Source: Actinomycetota bacterium (GTDB lineage: Bacteria > Actinomycetota > Thermoleophilia > Miltoncostaeales > Miltoncostaeaceae). Taken from it: 64,000 nt of DNA. A program made the position numbers and the translations under genes. Numbering within the stretch: the stretch's first letter is position 1; each line of letters begins with the position of its first letter. This document shows, in pieces, positions 52,048-60,833 of the stretch. The notes below the pieces were generated by a model. The model searched no databases and had not been told where the DNA came from. It was given only the letters and a program-made list of their open reading frames with translations. The DNA lies in assembly GCA_020636905.1 (NCBI GenBank), contig JACJWX010000007.1, positions 1 through 64,000 of the forward strand. The letters are read 5' to 3'.

Positions 52048-52068
52048 CTTTCAATAGCGTGTTGAAAG
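52048..52068. promoter_or_regulatory. TetR-type operator upstream of the ABC importer
   Basis: CTTTCAA (52048-52054) and TTGAAAG (52062-52068) are exact complements around a 7-bp spacer. The 21-bp core CTTTC-N11-GAAAG is the same as at 48830-48850. It lies 35 bp upstream of the TTG start of the substrate-binding gene. Confidence 0.7.
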
Positions 52069-52102
52069 TTGTCCGCGTCGATGCACCCACCGGAGGTGGA
52101 AC

Positions 52103-53113
52103 TTGCGACGAATCTCACGTCTCGCGCTCGCCCTCACTGCAACCGTCCTGCTCGCGCTCGGCCTCGCGGCCTGCGGCGACGACTCCTCCTCGGCGTCCTC
52201 GGACCCGATCGTGATCGGCTACAGCGCCTGGCCCGGGTGGTTCCCGCTCAAGGTGGCGGAAGCGCAGGGGTTCTTCACCGATGCGGGCGTGAACGTGGAG
52301 CTGAAGTACTTCAACGACTACACCGCCTCCATCGACGCGCTCGCGGCGGGTCAGGTCGATGCGAACGCCCAGACCCTGAACGACACACTCGCCATCGCGG
52401 CCACCGGCTCCGACGTGCGGATCGTCGTCAACACCGACTTTTCCGCCGGCAACGACGCCATCATCGCCGATCGATCGATCACGTCGGTGGCCGACCTGAA
52501 GGGCAAGACGGTCGCGGCTGAGGCCGGCGTTGTCGACCACTTCCTGCTGCTGCAGGGGCTTGAAGCCAACGGGATGACCGAGCAGGACGTCGATTTCCGC
52601 GGGACGCCCACCGACGCCGCCGCGGCTGGATTCGCGGCCGGGCAATTCGACGCGGTCGGGGTCTTCGCGCCCTTCACCATCGAGGCCCTGAAGCGGCCCG
52701 GATCGCACGTGCTGTTCTCGAGCAAGGACTACCCGGGGTCGATTCCAGACCACCTGGTCTTTTCCGCCGCGATCGTCAAGGACCGCCCGGAGGACATCCA
52801 GAAGATCGTCGATGCCTGGTACACGACCGTCGACTTCCTGAGCTCGAATCCCGATGCGGCGCGTCAGATCATGGCCGACCAGGCGGGTGTCAGCACCGAG
52901 GAGTACGCGACGCTCGACGCCGGGACGCAGATCCTGTCGGCCGATGACGCGCTCGCGGCCTTCGCCGACGCGGACGTTCCGACCTCCCTGCCCCGCACCG
53001 CGGCCAAGATCAACCCATTCCTCGTCGACTCCGGTCTGACCAAGAACGAGGCGCCACTCGAGAACCTGTTCGACCCGAGCTTCACCCAGGCCGTCGTGGA
53101 CGGGGGGAGCTAG
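52103..53113 (+). CDS. ABC importer substrate-binding lipoprotein (SsuA/NMT1-like)
   Basis: A 336-residue lipoprotein. The signal ends in LGLAACGDD with lipobox Cys24. The mature protein has the NMT1/SsuA/TauA fold: IVIGYSAWPGWFPLKVAEAQGFF, ALAAGQVDANAQTLND, the DLKGKTVAAEAG hinge and AAGFAAGQFDAVGVFAPF. Ligands of this family include sulfonates, nitrate, and other small polar compounds; the operon suggests a guanidine- or urea-type nitrogen compound. TTG 52103 has GGAGG upstream. The permease follows 3 bp later. Confidence 0.9.
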   Translation: MRRISRLALALTATVLLALGLAACGDDSSSASSDPIVIGYSAWPGWFPLKVAEAQGFFTDAGVNVELKYFNDYTASIDALAAGQVDANAQTLNDTLAIAATGSDVRIVVNTDFSAGNDAIIADRSITSVADLKGKTVAAEAGVVDHFLLLQGLEANGMTEQDVDFRGTPTDAAAAGFAAGQFDAVGVFAPFTIEALKRPGSHVLFSSKDYPGSIPDHLVFSAAIVKDRPEDIQKIVDAWYTTVDFLSSNPDAARQIMADQAGVSTEEYATLDAGTQILSADDALAAFADADVPTSLPRTAAKINPFLVDSGLTKNEAPLENLFDPSFTQAVVDGGS

Positions 53114-53116
53114 CCC

Positions 53117-54058
53117 ATGCCCCTGCGTCGGAACGGCCTCAAGATCGGCGACATCGAGGACCGTCCCGATGGCGGGATGGGATCCACCATGGTGCGGGGG
53201 TCCGGTGAGGGCCCCCACACCATTGACTGGCGCCGGTCGCTGGCGGCCCGCAACGCCCGCACCCGCGGGCGCCGCCACCACCCGGTGTTCCGGATCCGCG
53301 ACGAACTCTCGCCCCGCTGGCGGATGTCGCTCACCCTCGTGGGGCTGGTCGTGCCGTTGCTGATCTGGTTGTTCATGGCCACCAGCGGCTCGGCCACGGT
53401 GCTGGTGCCGAGCCCCGGAGCGGCGCTCGAGAGCATCGGCCGCATGTGGAACGACGGAACCCTCACCGGCGACGTGTGGGCCTCGTTCCGCCGCATCCTG
53501 ATCGGCTACGCGATCAGCATGGCCATCGCCGTCGTGCTCGGGGTCTTGATGGGGTCGTTCCGCTCGGCGGAGTCCTTCCTCGAGGCCCCGATCGCGTTCA
53601 TGCGGTACGTCCCCGCCACGGCCCTCGTCCCCTTGATGCTGTTCTGGCTGGGGATCGACGAGACGCCCAAAATCGCGCTGATCGTGATCGGCTCCGTCTT
53701 CTTCAACGTGCTGATGGTGGCCGACGTGGTCCGCAACGTCCCGAAGGAACTCATCAGCGCCGCGTACACCCTCGGCGCGGGGCGCCTGCGCGTGCTCCGC
53801 CAGGTCATCCTGCCGCACTCGACGCCCGGCATCATCGACGTCGCGCGCATCAACCTGGCCGCGGCGTGGGCCATCCTCGTCGTCGCCGAACTCCTGGCCG
53901 CCGAGGAGGGACTCGCCTTCCGCATCGTGCGTGCGCAGCGGTTCCGCCAGATCGACGACATGTTCGCCATCCTGATCATCTTCGGGATCATCGGTGTGGC
54001 CACCGACCTGAGCCTGCGCTGGTTCCGGAACCGTGCGGCTCCGTGGGCCCGTCCATGA
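53117..54058 (+). CDS. ABC importer permease (SsuC/TauC-like)
   Basis: A 313-residue permease. A 75-residue polar N-terminus is followed by about six transmembrane segments. The EAA-type loop that contacts the ATPase is DVVRNVPKELISAAYTLGAGRLRVLRQVILPHSTPGI, and the AAWAILVVAELLAAEEG block is typical of SsuC. It forms the channel of the importer with the neighbouring lipoprotein and ATPase. Confidence 0.9.
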   Translation: MPLRRNGLKIGDIEDRPDGGMGSTMVRGSGEGPHTIDWRRSLAARNARTRGRRHHPVFRIRDELSPRWRMSLTLVGLVVPLLIWLFMATSGSATVLVPSPGAALESIGRMWNDGTLTGDVWASFRRILIGYAISMAIAVVLGVLMGSFRSAESFLEAPIAFMRYVPATALVPLMLFWLGIDETPKIALIVIGSVFFNVLMVADVVRNVPKELISAAYTLGAGRLRVLRQVILPHSTPGIIDVARINLAAAWAILVVAELLAAEEGLAFRIVRAQRFRQIDDMFAILIIFGIIGVATDLSLRWFRNRAAPWARP

Positions 54059-54107
54059 TCGGGCCCGACCGGACCCCAAGGCCCGCTCCACTGCGAAAGG
54101 GGACCTG

Positions 54108-54899
54108 ATGGCTGCCCAGACGATCATCGTGCGCCCCGAGAAGCTCGAGGTCCGCGGCCTGGTGAAGCGGTATCCCGGCCGCCGGTCGCGGCCGGGGACC
54201 CTCGCGGTCGACGGCATCGACCTGACGGTTCGCGCGGGCGAGCTGGTGTGCATCGTCGGCGCGTCCGGGTGCGGGAAGTCCACGCTGCTCAACATCATCG
54301 GCGGGCTTGAGGAACCCACCGAAGGCGCGGCGACGGTCGACGGCCACCGGGTGGTCGGCCCGGGCCCCGATCGGGGCATGGTGTTCCAGGGGTACAGCCT
54401 GTTCCCGTGGCAGACCGTCCGCGAGAACGTCGAGTTCGGACTCAAGGCCGCGGGCGTCCCGAAATCGCGCCGTCCGGCACGCGTCGACGCACTGCTGACG
54501 GTGATGGGCCTCGGAGTCTGGGCCGACCAGCTCCCGCGAGCGCTGTCGGGCGGCATGCGCCAGCGGGTGGCGATCGCTCGCGCGCTCGCCCCGGAACCCG
54601 ACGTACTGCTGCTGGACGAGCCCTTCGGCGCCCTCGACGCGCAGACCAAACGCGCGATGCAGGATCACCTGCTCGAGGTGTGGCGCCGCACCAGGGCCAC
54701 CGTGGTCATGGTCACCCACGATGTGGAGGAGGCCATCTACCTGTCGTCTCGGGTCTACGTGCTGAGCTCACATCCGGGCCGCGTCGCCGCCGAGGTTCCC
54801 GTGCCCTTCCCGGATGACCGCACGCCCCGCATCAAGCGCACGCCGGAGTTCGGCGAACTCGTCGAACAGGTCGAGGCGATCCTGATCGACAACCGCTGA
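54108..54899 (+). CDS. ABC importer ATP-binding protein (SsuB/TauB-like)
   Basis: A 263-residue ATPase. Walker A is VGASGCGKSTLLN, the Q-loop VFQGYSLFPWQTV, signature LSGGMRQRVAIARALA, Walker B DVLLLDEPFGALD and the H-loop VMVTHDVEEA. The start ATG 54108 has GGGGACC upstream. Third gene of the importer operon, 49 bp after the permease. Confidence 0.93.
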   Translation: MAAQTIIVRPEKLEVRGLVKRYPGRRSRPGTLAVDGIDLTVRAGELVCIVGASGCGKSTLLNIIGGLEEPTEGAATVDGHRVVGPGPDRGMVFQGYSLFPWQTVRENVEFGLKAAGVPKSRRPARVDALLTVMGLGVWADQLPRALSGGMRQRVAIARALAPEPDVLLLDEPFGALDAQTKRAMQDHLLEVWRRTRATVVMVTHDVEEAIYLSSRVYVLSSHPGRVAAEVPVPFPDDRTPRIKRTPEFGELVEQVEAILIDNR

Positions 54900-55058
54900 A
54901 CGGCGCCTCGGGCCGTCGCCCTCGGGGCGGCGTCAAGCATTTCGCGGCTGAGGCCGATGCAATGGGCGAACGACTCGCGCACATGACGTGCCGCGGGTCC
55001 GGCGTTCCCACCGTGCCGGGGGAACGCGTGCCCACATACATCGGGAAGGAACCCGACC

Positions 55059-57239
55059 GTGCATCTCGTGCGTGCCCGCGCATCCGCGCGTCGGCTGACG
55101 GTGCCCGCTGCCCTGACCGGGCTGCTGGCCGTCGGCGCCATGACCGGCCCCGCCCAGGCCGCTCCGTCGAAGACCTATCAGTACGGCCCGGCCGGATGGA
55201 CCGGAATCAACGCCGGCGTCGCCCCGGCGAGCAACGCCGGGACGAGCGGTCCGCGGGTCCTGCGGGCGACGCGACGGCGCGGCGCGACCTACGCGATCGA
55301 GCGGCATGTCGTCACGCCACGTCGTCGCGGCGTTCGCATCGCGGCCAACGTGACCCTGCGTTCGTCCGCTTCGACGGGGCGGGGCAGCATCGTGCAGCTC
55401 CAGCTGCGCGAGCTGGACCGGTCGGGTCGGCTCGTCCGTGTTTCGGCTTCGCGACACGTCCTGGTCGGACGCGGCGGATACCGCCGTGTGGGCATTCGGG
55501 CGCAAGCCAGGCGAGCCGGAAACGAAGTCATGCTCCGCATCGTCGAGCTGCGGGCTGCGAGGGGCCACGGCCTGCTGCTGGGCGACACACGCGTGACCGC
55601 GACCGGCGCGGCGGCCGCACCTCCCGCCGCTCGCCGGGTGAGGGAACCGCTCGCCACCCGCCCCTCGGTCGGGCCGGCCCGCCCCGTGTCACCCGACCCG
55701 GACGCGGGCGCGTCCACGCCGCCGCCCGGGCCCCGGGTCGAGGTTCCTGTCCCCGTGCCGCCGATCACCACCCCGCGCACGCCCGTGATCCCGACACCTC
55801 CGAAGACCCCGTCTCCGGCCACCCCCGACACCGAGCCCCCCGTACTCGGCTTCCTCGCGCCGCTGGCCGGCGCGACCGTCAGCGGCGCGTCGGTGCCGGT
55901 GTGGGTGGCGGCCAACGACGCCTCCGGTGTCGCGAGCGTGCGCTTCCTCATCGACGGGCGCAGTCATTCGGTGGACCGGTTCGCGCCGTACGCCATCGGG
56001 CCCGGCGGGACATGGGACACGACCGGGGTCGCAAACGGTCCGCACACCCTGACCGCCGTCGCGACCGACACCGAGGGCAACCGCGCCAGCCTTGATCTGG
56101 AAGTCGTGGTCGACAACACCACGCCCACGCCCGATCCCACACCGACCCCGGACCCGACCCCGACGCCTGACCCGACGCCGACGCCTGACCCGACGCCGAC
56201 GCCTGACCCGACGCCGACCCCGGATCCGACGCCCCCGCCGGCAGGGTCCTCGGGCGCCTATCCGTTCGACCCGCTCGCCGCCGTGAACCAGCTCATCCCG
56301 GACGGGATCGCCTCGGACGCGCGCAGCGACGCGATCGTCGCGCAGCTCGCCGAGAACGTGAGCGTCATGAAGCCGTTCCTCGCCAGCGAGTCGGACGTGC
56401 CACCGGTCTACGTGTCGGCGCCCACCGATCCCTGGTACACCACGACGGTCGCCGGGACGACGGTGCGGTTCCGCCTCCCGGATTCGTTCGCCATCGGCGG
56501 GGGCTCCGACGCGCCCCTGGTGGTTCAGGATCCGAACCACCCCGACTACGGGACCGACGTGGAGCTGCGCCTGTGGCAGGCCACCGTCGACACGAAGAAC
56601 CGGACCCTCAGCGCCAACGGTGCGGGGCTCTTCCACTACAACAACGACGGTGCCCTGTTCGGCGGGCAGCGCAGCCTGGGCCAGCCGTTCCTCGGCTGGG
56701 GCACCGGGTGGGGACTGTCCATCACGGCCGGCCTGATCCGTCCCGAGGAGATCCAGGCGGGCGAGATCCGGCACGCCATCCGGTTCGCGTACTCCAACCG
56801 GGACTTCGTGAGCACGTTCCGCGCCCCGGCGATCAAGACCGACCAGCCGAAGGGCACGACGACGCGCAATCCCGCGACCGCCATGGAGATGGGGATGCGG
56901 CTCCAGCTCGACCCGTCGCTTGACTGCGACACGCGCACGGTCGCCGGCTACTCGAACCAGAGCAACGAGACCCGCACGCTGCGGATCGTCTGCCGGGCGC
57001 TTCAGCGCTACGGGATGATCGCGGTCGACGGCACCAGCGACCGGAACCTGGTCCTGATGATGGAGCATCAGTCCACCGCCGGCTGGGATTCGGTGATCGG
57101 CGCGGCGCGGTACGGCTCCTACGGTCACCTGATCCGCGACGTCACGTCGCCGTCGGACGGACTGAAGCGCGACGCCAACTCGGGCATCCCGTGGTCGCGG
57201 ATGCGCGTGCTCGACCGGAGCGTGTTCACGCTCCAGTAG
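55059..57239 (+). CDS. Large secreted protein with Ig-like domain, TPTPDP linker and the shared unrecognised domain
   Basis: A 726-residue exported protein. The signal peptide is about 1-35 (ends AQA). Residues 40-190 form a possible jelly-roll domain (SKTYQYGPAGWTGINAGVAP). A Pro-rich segment leads to a bacterial Ig-like domain (about 260-350; FLAPLAGATVSGASVPVWVA). Then six TPTPDP repeats form a linker (56121-56228 in DNA). The C-terminal 320 residues match the lipoprotein at 32265 in many blocks (NQLIPDG, KTDQPKG, GMRLQLDP, SGIPW). The GTG start has GGAAGGA upstream. Surface or glycan-binding role likely, activity unknown. Confidence 0.82.
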   Translation: MHLVRARASARRLTVPAALTGLLAVGAMTGPAQAAPSKTYQYGPAGWTGINAGVAPASNAGTSGPRVLRATRRRGATYAIERHVVTPRRRGVRIAANVTLRSSASTGRGSIVQLQLRELDRSGRLVRVSASRHVLVGRGGYRRVGIRAQARRAGNEVMLRIVELRAARGHGLLLGDTRVTATGAAAAPPAARRVREPLATRPSVGPARPVSPDPDAGASTPPPGPRVEVPVPVPPITTPRTPVIPTPPKTPSPATPDTEPPVLGFLAPLAGATVSGASVPVWVAANDASGVASVRFLIDGRSHSVDRFAPYAIGPGGTWDTTGVANGPHTLTAVATDTEGNRASLDLEVVVDNTTPTPDPTPTPDPTPTPDPTPTPDPTPTPDPTPTPDPTPPPAGSSGAYPFDPLAAVNQLIPDGIASDARSDAIVAQLAENVSVMKPFLASESDVPPVYVSAPTDPWYTTTVAGTTVRFRLPDSFAIGGGSDAPLVVQDPNHPDYGTDVELRLWQATVDTKNRTLSANGAGLFHYNNDGALFGGQRSLGQPFLGWGTGWGLSITAGLIRPEEIQAGEIRHAIRFAYSNRDFVSTFRAPAIKTDQPKGTTTRNPATAMEMGMRLQLDPSLDCDTRTVAGYSNQSNETRTLRIVCRALQRYGMIAVDGTSDRNLVLMMEHQSTAGWDSVIGAARYGSYGHLIRDVTSPSDGLKRDANSGIPWSRMRVLDRSVFTLQ
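56121..56228 (+). repeat. Six 18-bp repeats encoding TPTPDP
   Basis: Six in-frame units encode TPTPDP. The middle units are nearly identical at the DNA level, so copy number may vary between strains. They make a flexible linker between the Ig-like and C-terminal domains of the secreted protein. Confidence 0.9.
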
Positions 57240-57260
57240 CCCGGGTTCCATGGCAGCGTC

Positions 57261-57294
57261 TTCCCGCGGAACAAGCCGGCCAGTTCCGCGGGAA
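57261..57294. terminator. 12-bp perfect inverted repeat after the large secreted-protein gene
   Basis: TTCCCGCGGAAC (57261-57272) pairs exactly with GTTCCGCGGGAA (57283-57294) around a 10-nt loop, 22 bp after the stop at 57239. No T-run follows. Confidence 0.7.
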
Positions 57295-57478
57295 CACCGC
57301 CTTCACATTCGCCACACAACCCCGTTCCCAGGTCTGAGTGGCGCTCGCCTCAAGTACGAACGAGGCGAGCCGATATACCCCGTTCGGGGAGTGTGCGACT
57401 CCCCGGACGATGGTCGCCCTCACGCCGCGTCGGCGCGAACATGCCCCTATGCCGAACCTCAAGGAAAAGGGGGCGCGG

Positions 57479-59419
57479 GTGCCACGACGGCGACGCATCA
57501 ACCTTCATCGTGGGATTGCCGGAAGCGCGGCGATCCTTGCTCTTGGTGGCGCATTTGCCACCACCTCCGCTTTCGCGGCCGCGCCTGCAGCGCCGGCCGG
57601 CGCGAGCGCAACAATCCTGACGCTCAACAACACCACGGCGCAGCTGCTGCCCGATGGTGCGAACGTCACGTCGACCATCCAGGTCGCCGGTGCCCAGAAC
57701 GTCATCCGTGACGTCGACCTGATCACCAACATTCCGCACACCTCGTCGGGCGATCTGCGCATCACGCTGACCTCGCCCAAGGGGACGACGGTTGTGCTCA
57801 CCGACACCACGCTCGACTTCAACGGGGATCCGACGGGTCGTACCCAGGACGACTGGTTCAACGGAACCACGTTCGACGACAGCGCCACCAAGTTGATGTC
57901 GGATCAGACCCTGGTGTTCCCGCCCGGTGGCGAGAACTTCATCCCGCTCGGGAGCGTCGTGCCCGAGGGCGCGATGGCCGCGTTCGTCGGTGAGAATCCG
58001 AACGGCACGTGGACGCTGCGGATCCAGGACAAGATCCCGGACGATCCGGGCGACCCGCTCGCGGTTCCGCCGCGTCCGGCGTCCAACGACTCCGGGTCGC
58101 TGAACAGCTGGAGCCTCAAGATCGCCACCATGGCGAACGCGGCTCCGGAAATCGTGAACACGATTTCGTCGACCACCGTCACGCCCATCGCGGACGCACT
58201 TCCCCCGACCACCACGAACCCGTCCACCACGGACGTTCCGCTGACGGTCGCCGGACAGGGCTCGTACCTGCTCGACGTCAATCTGCAGGCCGGGATCATG
58301 CACACCTACAGCCCCGACCTCGAGATGTACCTCATCTCGCCGGCCGGAACGACCGTGCCGCTCACCACGCGCGACGGTCTGGCGCTCCGGAAGTTCACCG
58401 GGTTCCCGAACCTCTTCAACAACGTGATCTGGGACGACAACGCGCCCAACCTGATGAGCCGCCAGTCGCAGCTCGGATGGCCGCAGTCGGCCTCCCAGAA
58501 CGTCCCGAACCTCGCCGGCGGCGCTGTCGCCGAGGGTGCGTTCGGCGCGTTCATCGGGGAGAACCCGAATGGCGTGTGGAAGCTCCGGATCGTGGACGCC
58601 TCCACCGGTGACACCGGCGTCGTCAACGGGATGAAGCTGATCATGAAGTCGACCAACGGCTTCACGACTCCGCAGCCGCCTCCTCCGACCGGTGGCGGCG
58701 GTGAGACTCCCGGCCCGGCTCCGAAGGTGACCATCTCGAGCCAGACGGTCTGTCTGCCCAACGGCAAGCTGCCGAAGGTCTCACGCGTCAAGATCGGTGC
58801 CGCCAGCGGCGCCGCGTACGCGGCCACCCGCCGCAACGTCTACACGGCGGCGCTGCGGGCCTCGACCATCGAGAAGTGGCTCCGTCAGGGCATCCGTACG
58901 GACGACCTGTGCGGTGGGGCGATCGGCGCGGCCGATCTGACGGCTCCGACCGACGCCGGCACCGTCCTGCAGTCGATCTCGGCGCCGAAGCCCCGTGTCA
59001 TCGGGCTCCGCACCGCCAAGCTCGTCCGCACCAAGCGGGTCAGCCGGGCGCAGGCCGTCGCCCTCGGCCGGATTGCACGCGCTCAGCTCATCCGGGCGAA
59101 GGCGATCAACAATCGCGTCAACGGCAAGCTCACCGGCGGTGACATGGTCGCCGGCGCGGTGACCACGGCCAAGCTGAACCGCGGCCTGATCGTCACGGCG
59201 AAGACCGGGGCGTCGGCGGCACCGTCGAAGACGGTCCGTGCCGGCATCAAGGTTGCGGCCACGCCGGCCAAGGCGTCGACCCTGGTCCACCTGCGTCGCG
59301 CCGAGCTCCAGTCGCGTCAGGCGACGGCCATCCTCAACAAGGTGCGTCGTCAGCTGATGAGCGGGCTCACCGGCAGGAACTTCGCCAACGGGTCGATCGG
59401 GGCTGACAAGCTCTCGTAG
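57479..59419 (+). CDS. Secreted protein with two P/Homo B (proprotein convertase-like) domains
   Basis: A 646-residue exported protein. The signal is Arg-rich then hydrophobic (about 1-35, ending AFA). Two P/Homo B domains follow: DLRITLTSPKGTTVVL with AFVGENPNGTWTLRI, and LEMYLISPAGTTVPL with AFIGENPNGVWKLRI. There is no peptidase domain, so they act as stand-alone modules. A Pro/Gly linker leads to a basic C-terminal region with repeated G-x-I/V-x2-A-D/K-L motifs (GGAIGAADLT, AGAVTTAKLN, NGSIGADKLS). GTG 57479 follows AAGGAAAAGGGG and is preferred over ATG 57449. Confidence 0.82.
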   Translation: MPRRRRINLHRGIAGSAAILALGGAFATTSAFAAAPAAPAGASATILTLNNTTAQLLPDGANVTSTIQVAGAQNVIRDVDLITNIPHTSSGDLRITLTSPKGTTVVLTDTTLDFNGDPTGRTQDDWFNGTTFDDSATKLMSDQTLVFPPGGENFIPLGSVVPEGAMAAFVGENPNGTWTLRIQDKIPDDPGDPLAVPPRPASNDSGSLNSWSLKIATMANAAPEIVNTISSTTVTPIADALPPTTTNPSTTDVPLTVAGQGSYLLDVNLQAGIMHTYSPDLEMYLISPAGTTVPLTTRDGLALRKFTGFPNLFNNVIWDDNAPNLMSRQSQLGWPQSASQNVPNLAGGAVAEGAFGAFIGENPNGVWKLRIVDASTGDTGVVNGMKLIMKSTNGFTTPQPPPPTGGGGETPGPAPKVTISSQTVCLPNGKLPKVSRVKIGAASGAAYAATRRNVYTAALRASTIEKWLRQGIRTDDLCGGAIGAADLTAPTDAGTVLQSISAPKPRVIGLRTAKLVRTKRVSRAQAVALGRIARAQLIRAKAINNRVNGKLTGGDMVAGAVTTAKLNRGLIVTAKTGASAAPSKTVRAGIKVAATPAKASTLVHLRRAELQSRQATAILNKVRRQLMSGLTGRNFANGSIGADKLS

Positions 59420-59441
59420 TCGACACGGCACGCGGGATGTC

Positions 59442-59475
59442 GCGGCCGGCGGATGCGTGAGCATCCGTCGGCCGC
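59442..59475. terminator. Hairpin terminator after the P-domain gene
   Basis: GCGGCCGGCGGATGC (59442-59456) pairs with GCATCCGTCGGCCGC (59461-59475), one G-T wobble, around a GTGA tetraloop. It starts 23 bp after the stop at 59419. GNRA-type loop and long stem are typical of GC-rich terminators. Confidence 0.75.
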
Positions 59476-59666
59476 AGCCGTGTCTGGCCACGCAGCCACC
59501 CGGGCGAACGCCCGATCACGCAACTCACAGCGCGGGGTGTGCACTCCGGAATCGGGTCCCCGACGGGACCTCGAAGCCGAGGCTCGACACCCGCGATACG
59601 GTGTTCGCCACGCGACGCGGTGAGCACCGCCCCCCTCAGCAACCAGTCGCCAGGGAGCTCCACGAC

Positions 59667-60833
59667 ATGACCACGAAGGTCGCCACCTCCAGTGCACACC
59701 GCCCGAAGGTCGTGCACATCATCGATCACCTCGGGTGGGGAGGGGCGGAGCGGCTGCTCCTGCAGTACCTGCCCTACCTCCGCGACGCGGGCTTCGACGT
59801 GCGGGTCTGCGCCCTCGGGACCCGTGAAGGGAACCCCGTCGGCGACGAGATCCGCGCCCTCGGATTCCCCGTCGACCTGGTGCAGGTCGACCACCTGCGC
59901 GATCTGACCGCCATTCCCCGCATCGCCCGGTACCTGAAGAAGGTGGACGCGGACATCGTCCACACCCAGCTCGAGTTCGCGGATGCCTTCGGCACGCTCG
60001 CGGCGAGACTCCGCCGGCTGCCGACCGTGTCCACGCTGCACACCATGACGCGCCTGTCGCGCAAGTCACGGGCCTACTGGCGCAATCGGATCGGCGATCT
60101 CATCATCGGCCGGCTCTGCCGCGCGGTCATCTGCGTGTCGGACGGCGCCCGAAGCTTCTACCTCGAAGACGGCCGCTACCCGGAACGCGCCCTCGTCACC
60201 CTTCGCAACGGCATCAACCTGTCGGCGTATCCCGGTGATGCCGCGGCCGGCCGCGCCGTGATGCGCGGGATCGGCGTCCCGGACGACGCCACCGTCATGG
60301 TGTCGGTCGCCGTGCTCCGCCCGGCCAAGGGCCTCGATCGCGCCATCGCGGCACTCTCGCGCCTCGCCGGGCGCCACCCGGGGTTGCACTACGTCATCGT
60401 CGGCGACGGCGACCACCGCCAGGCGCTGGAGGCGTCCGCCGCCGACCACGGCGTGGCGGACCGGGTGCACTTTGCGGGAGCGCGGACCGACGTCCCGAAC
60501 CTGCTCGCCGCCGCGGACCTCTTCGTCCATCCCACGCTGGAAGACGCGCTCCCCACCGTGCTCGCCGAGGCCGGCGCGGCCGAACTGCCCATCGTCGCGA
60601 GCGAAGTCGGCGGAGTGCCCGAGATGGTGCTCGAGGGGCGTAACGGGCACCTGGTTCCGCCCGACGACGTGGACGCGCTGACCGGCGCGATCGACGCGCT
60701 GGTGGGTGCGCCCGCCGAACTCACCCGCATGGGGCAGGAGGGCAGCCGTCTCGTGGAGGAGCGGTTCGACCTGGCGACCCAGGCGCGCGCGCTCGCCGAC
60801 ATGTACCGCTCGTGGCTGGAAGGAACCGCATGA
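59667..60833 (+). CDS. Family 4 glycosyltransferase (first of pair)
   Basis: A 388-residue GT4 enzyme. The N-terminal acceptor domain is VVHIIDHLGWGGAERLLLQYL, with the GGAE loop. The donor domain has LRNGINLSAYPG, SVAVLRPAKGLDRAIAAL, YVIVGDGDHR and the PTLEDALPTVLAEAGAAELPIVA EX7E motif. The ATG at 59667 has AGGGAG upstream. The stop overlaps the next glycosyltransferase start (ATGA). Confidence 0.9.
   Translation: MTTKVATSSAHRPKVVHIIDHLGWGGAERLLLQYLPYLRDAGFDVRVCALGTREGNPVGDEIRALGFPVDLVQVDHLRDLTAIPRIARYLKKVDADIVHTQLEFADAFGTLAARLRRLPTVSTLHTMTRLSRKSRAYWRNRIGDLIIGRLCRAVICVSDGARSFYLEDGRYPERALVTLRNGINLSAYPGDAAAGRAVMRGIGVPDDATVMVSVAVLRPAKGLDRAIAALSRLAGRHPGLHYVIVGDGDHRQALEASAADHGVADRVHFAGARTDVPNLLAAADLFVHPTLEDALPTVLAEAGAAELPIVASEVGGVPEMVLEGRNGHLVPPDDVDALTGAIDALVGAPAELTRMGQEGSRLVEERFDLATQARALADMYRSWLEGTA

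Noticed and set aside
52115..54649. 844-codon minus-strand frame across the ABC importer genes
   Set aside because: It runs antisense to three well-supported genes and shows only shadow composition.
56121..56228. Tandem repeats that could suggest a CRISPR array
   Set aside because: They are 18-bp coding repeats in frame (TPTPDP) with no spacers.
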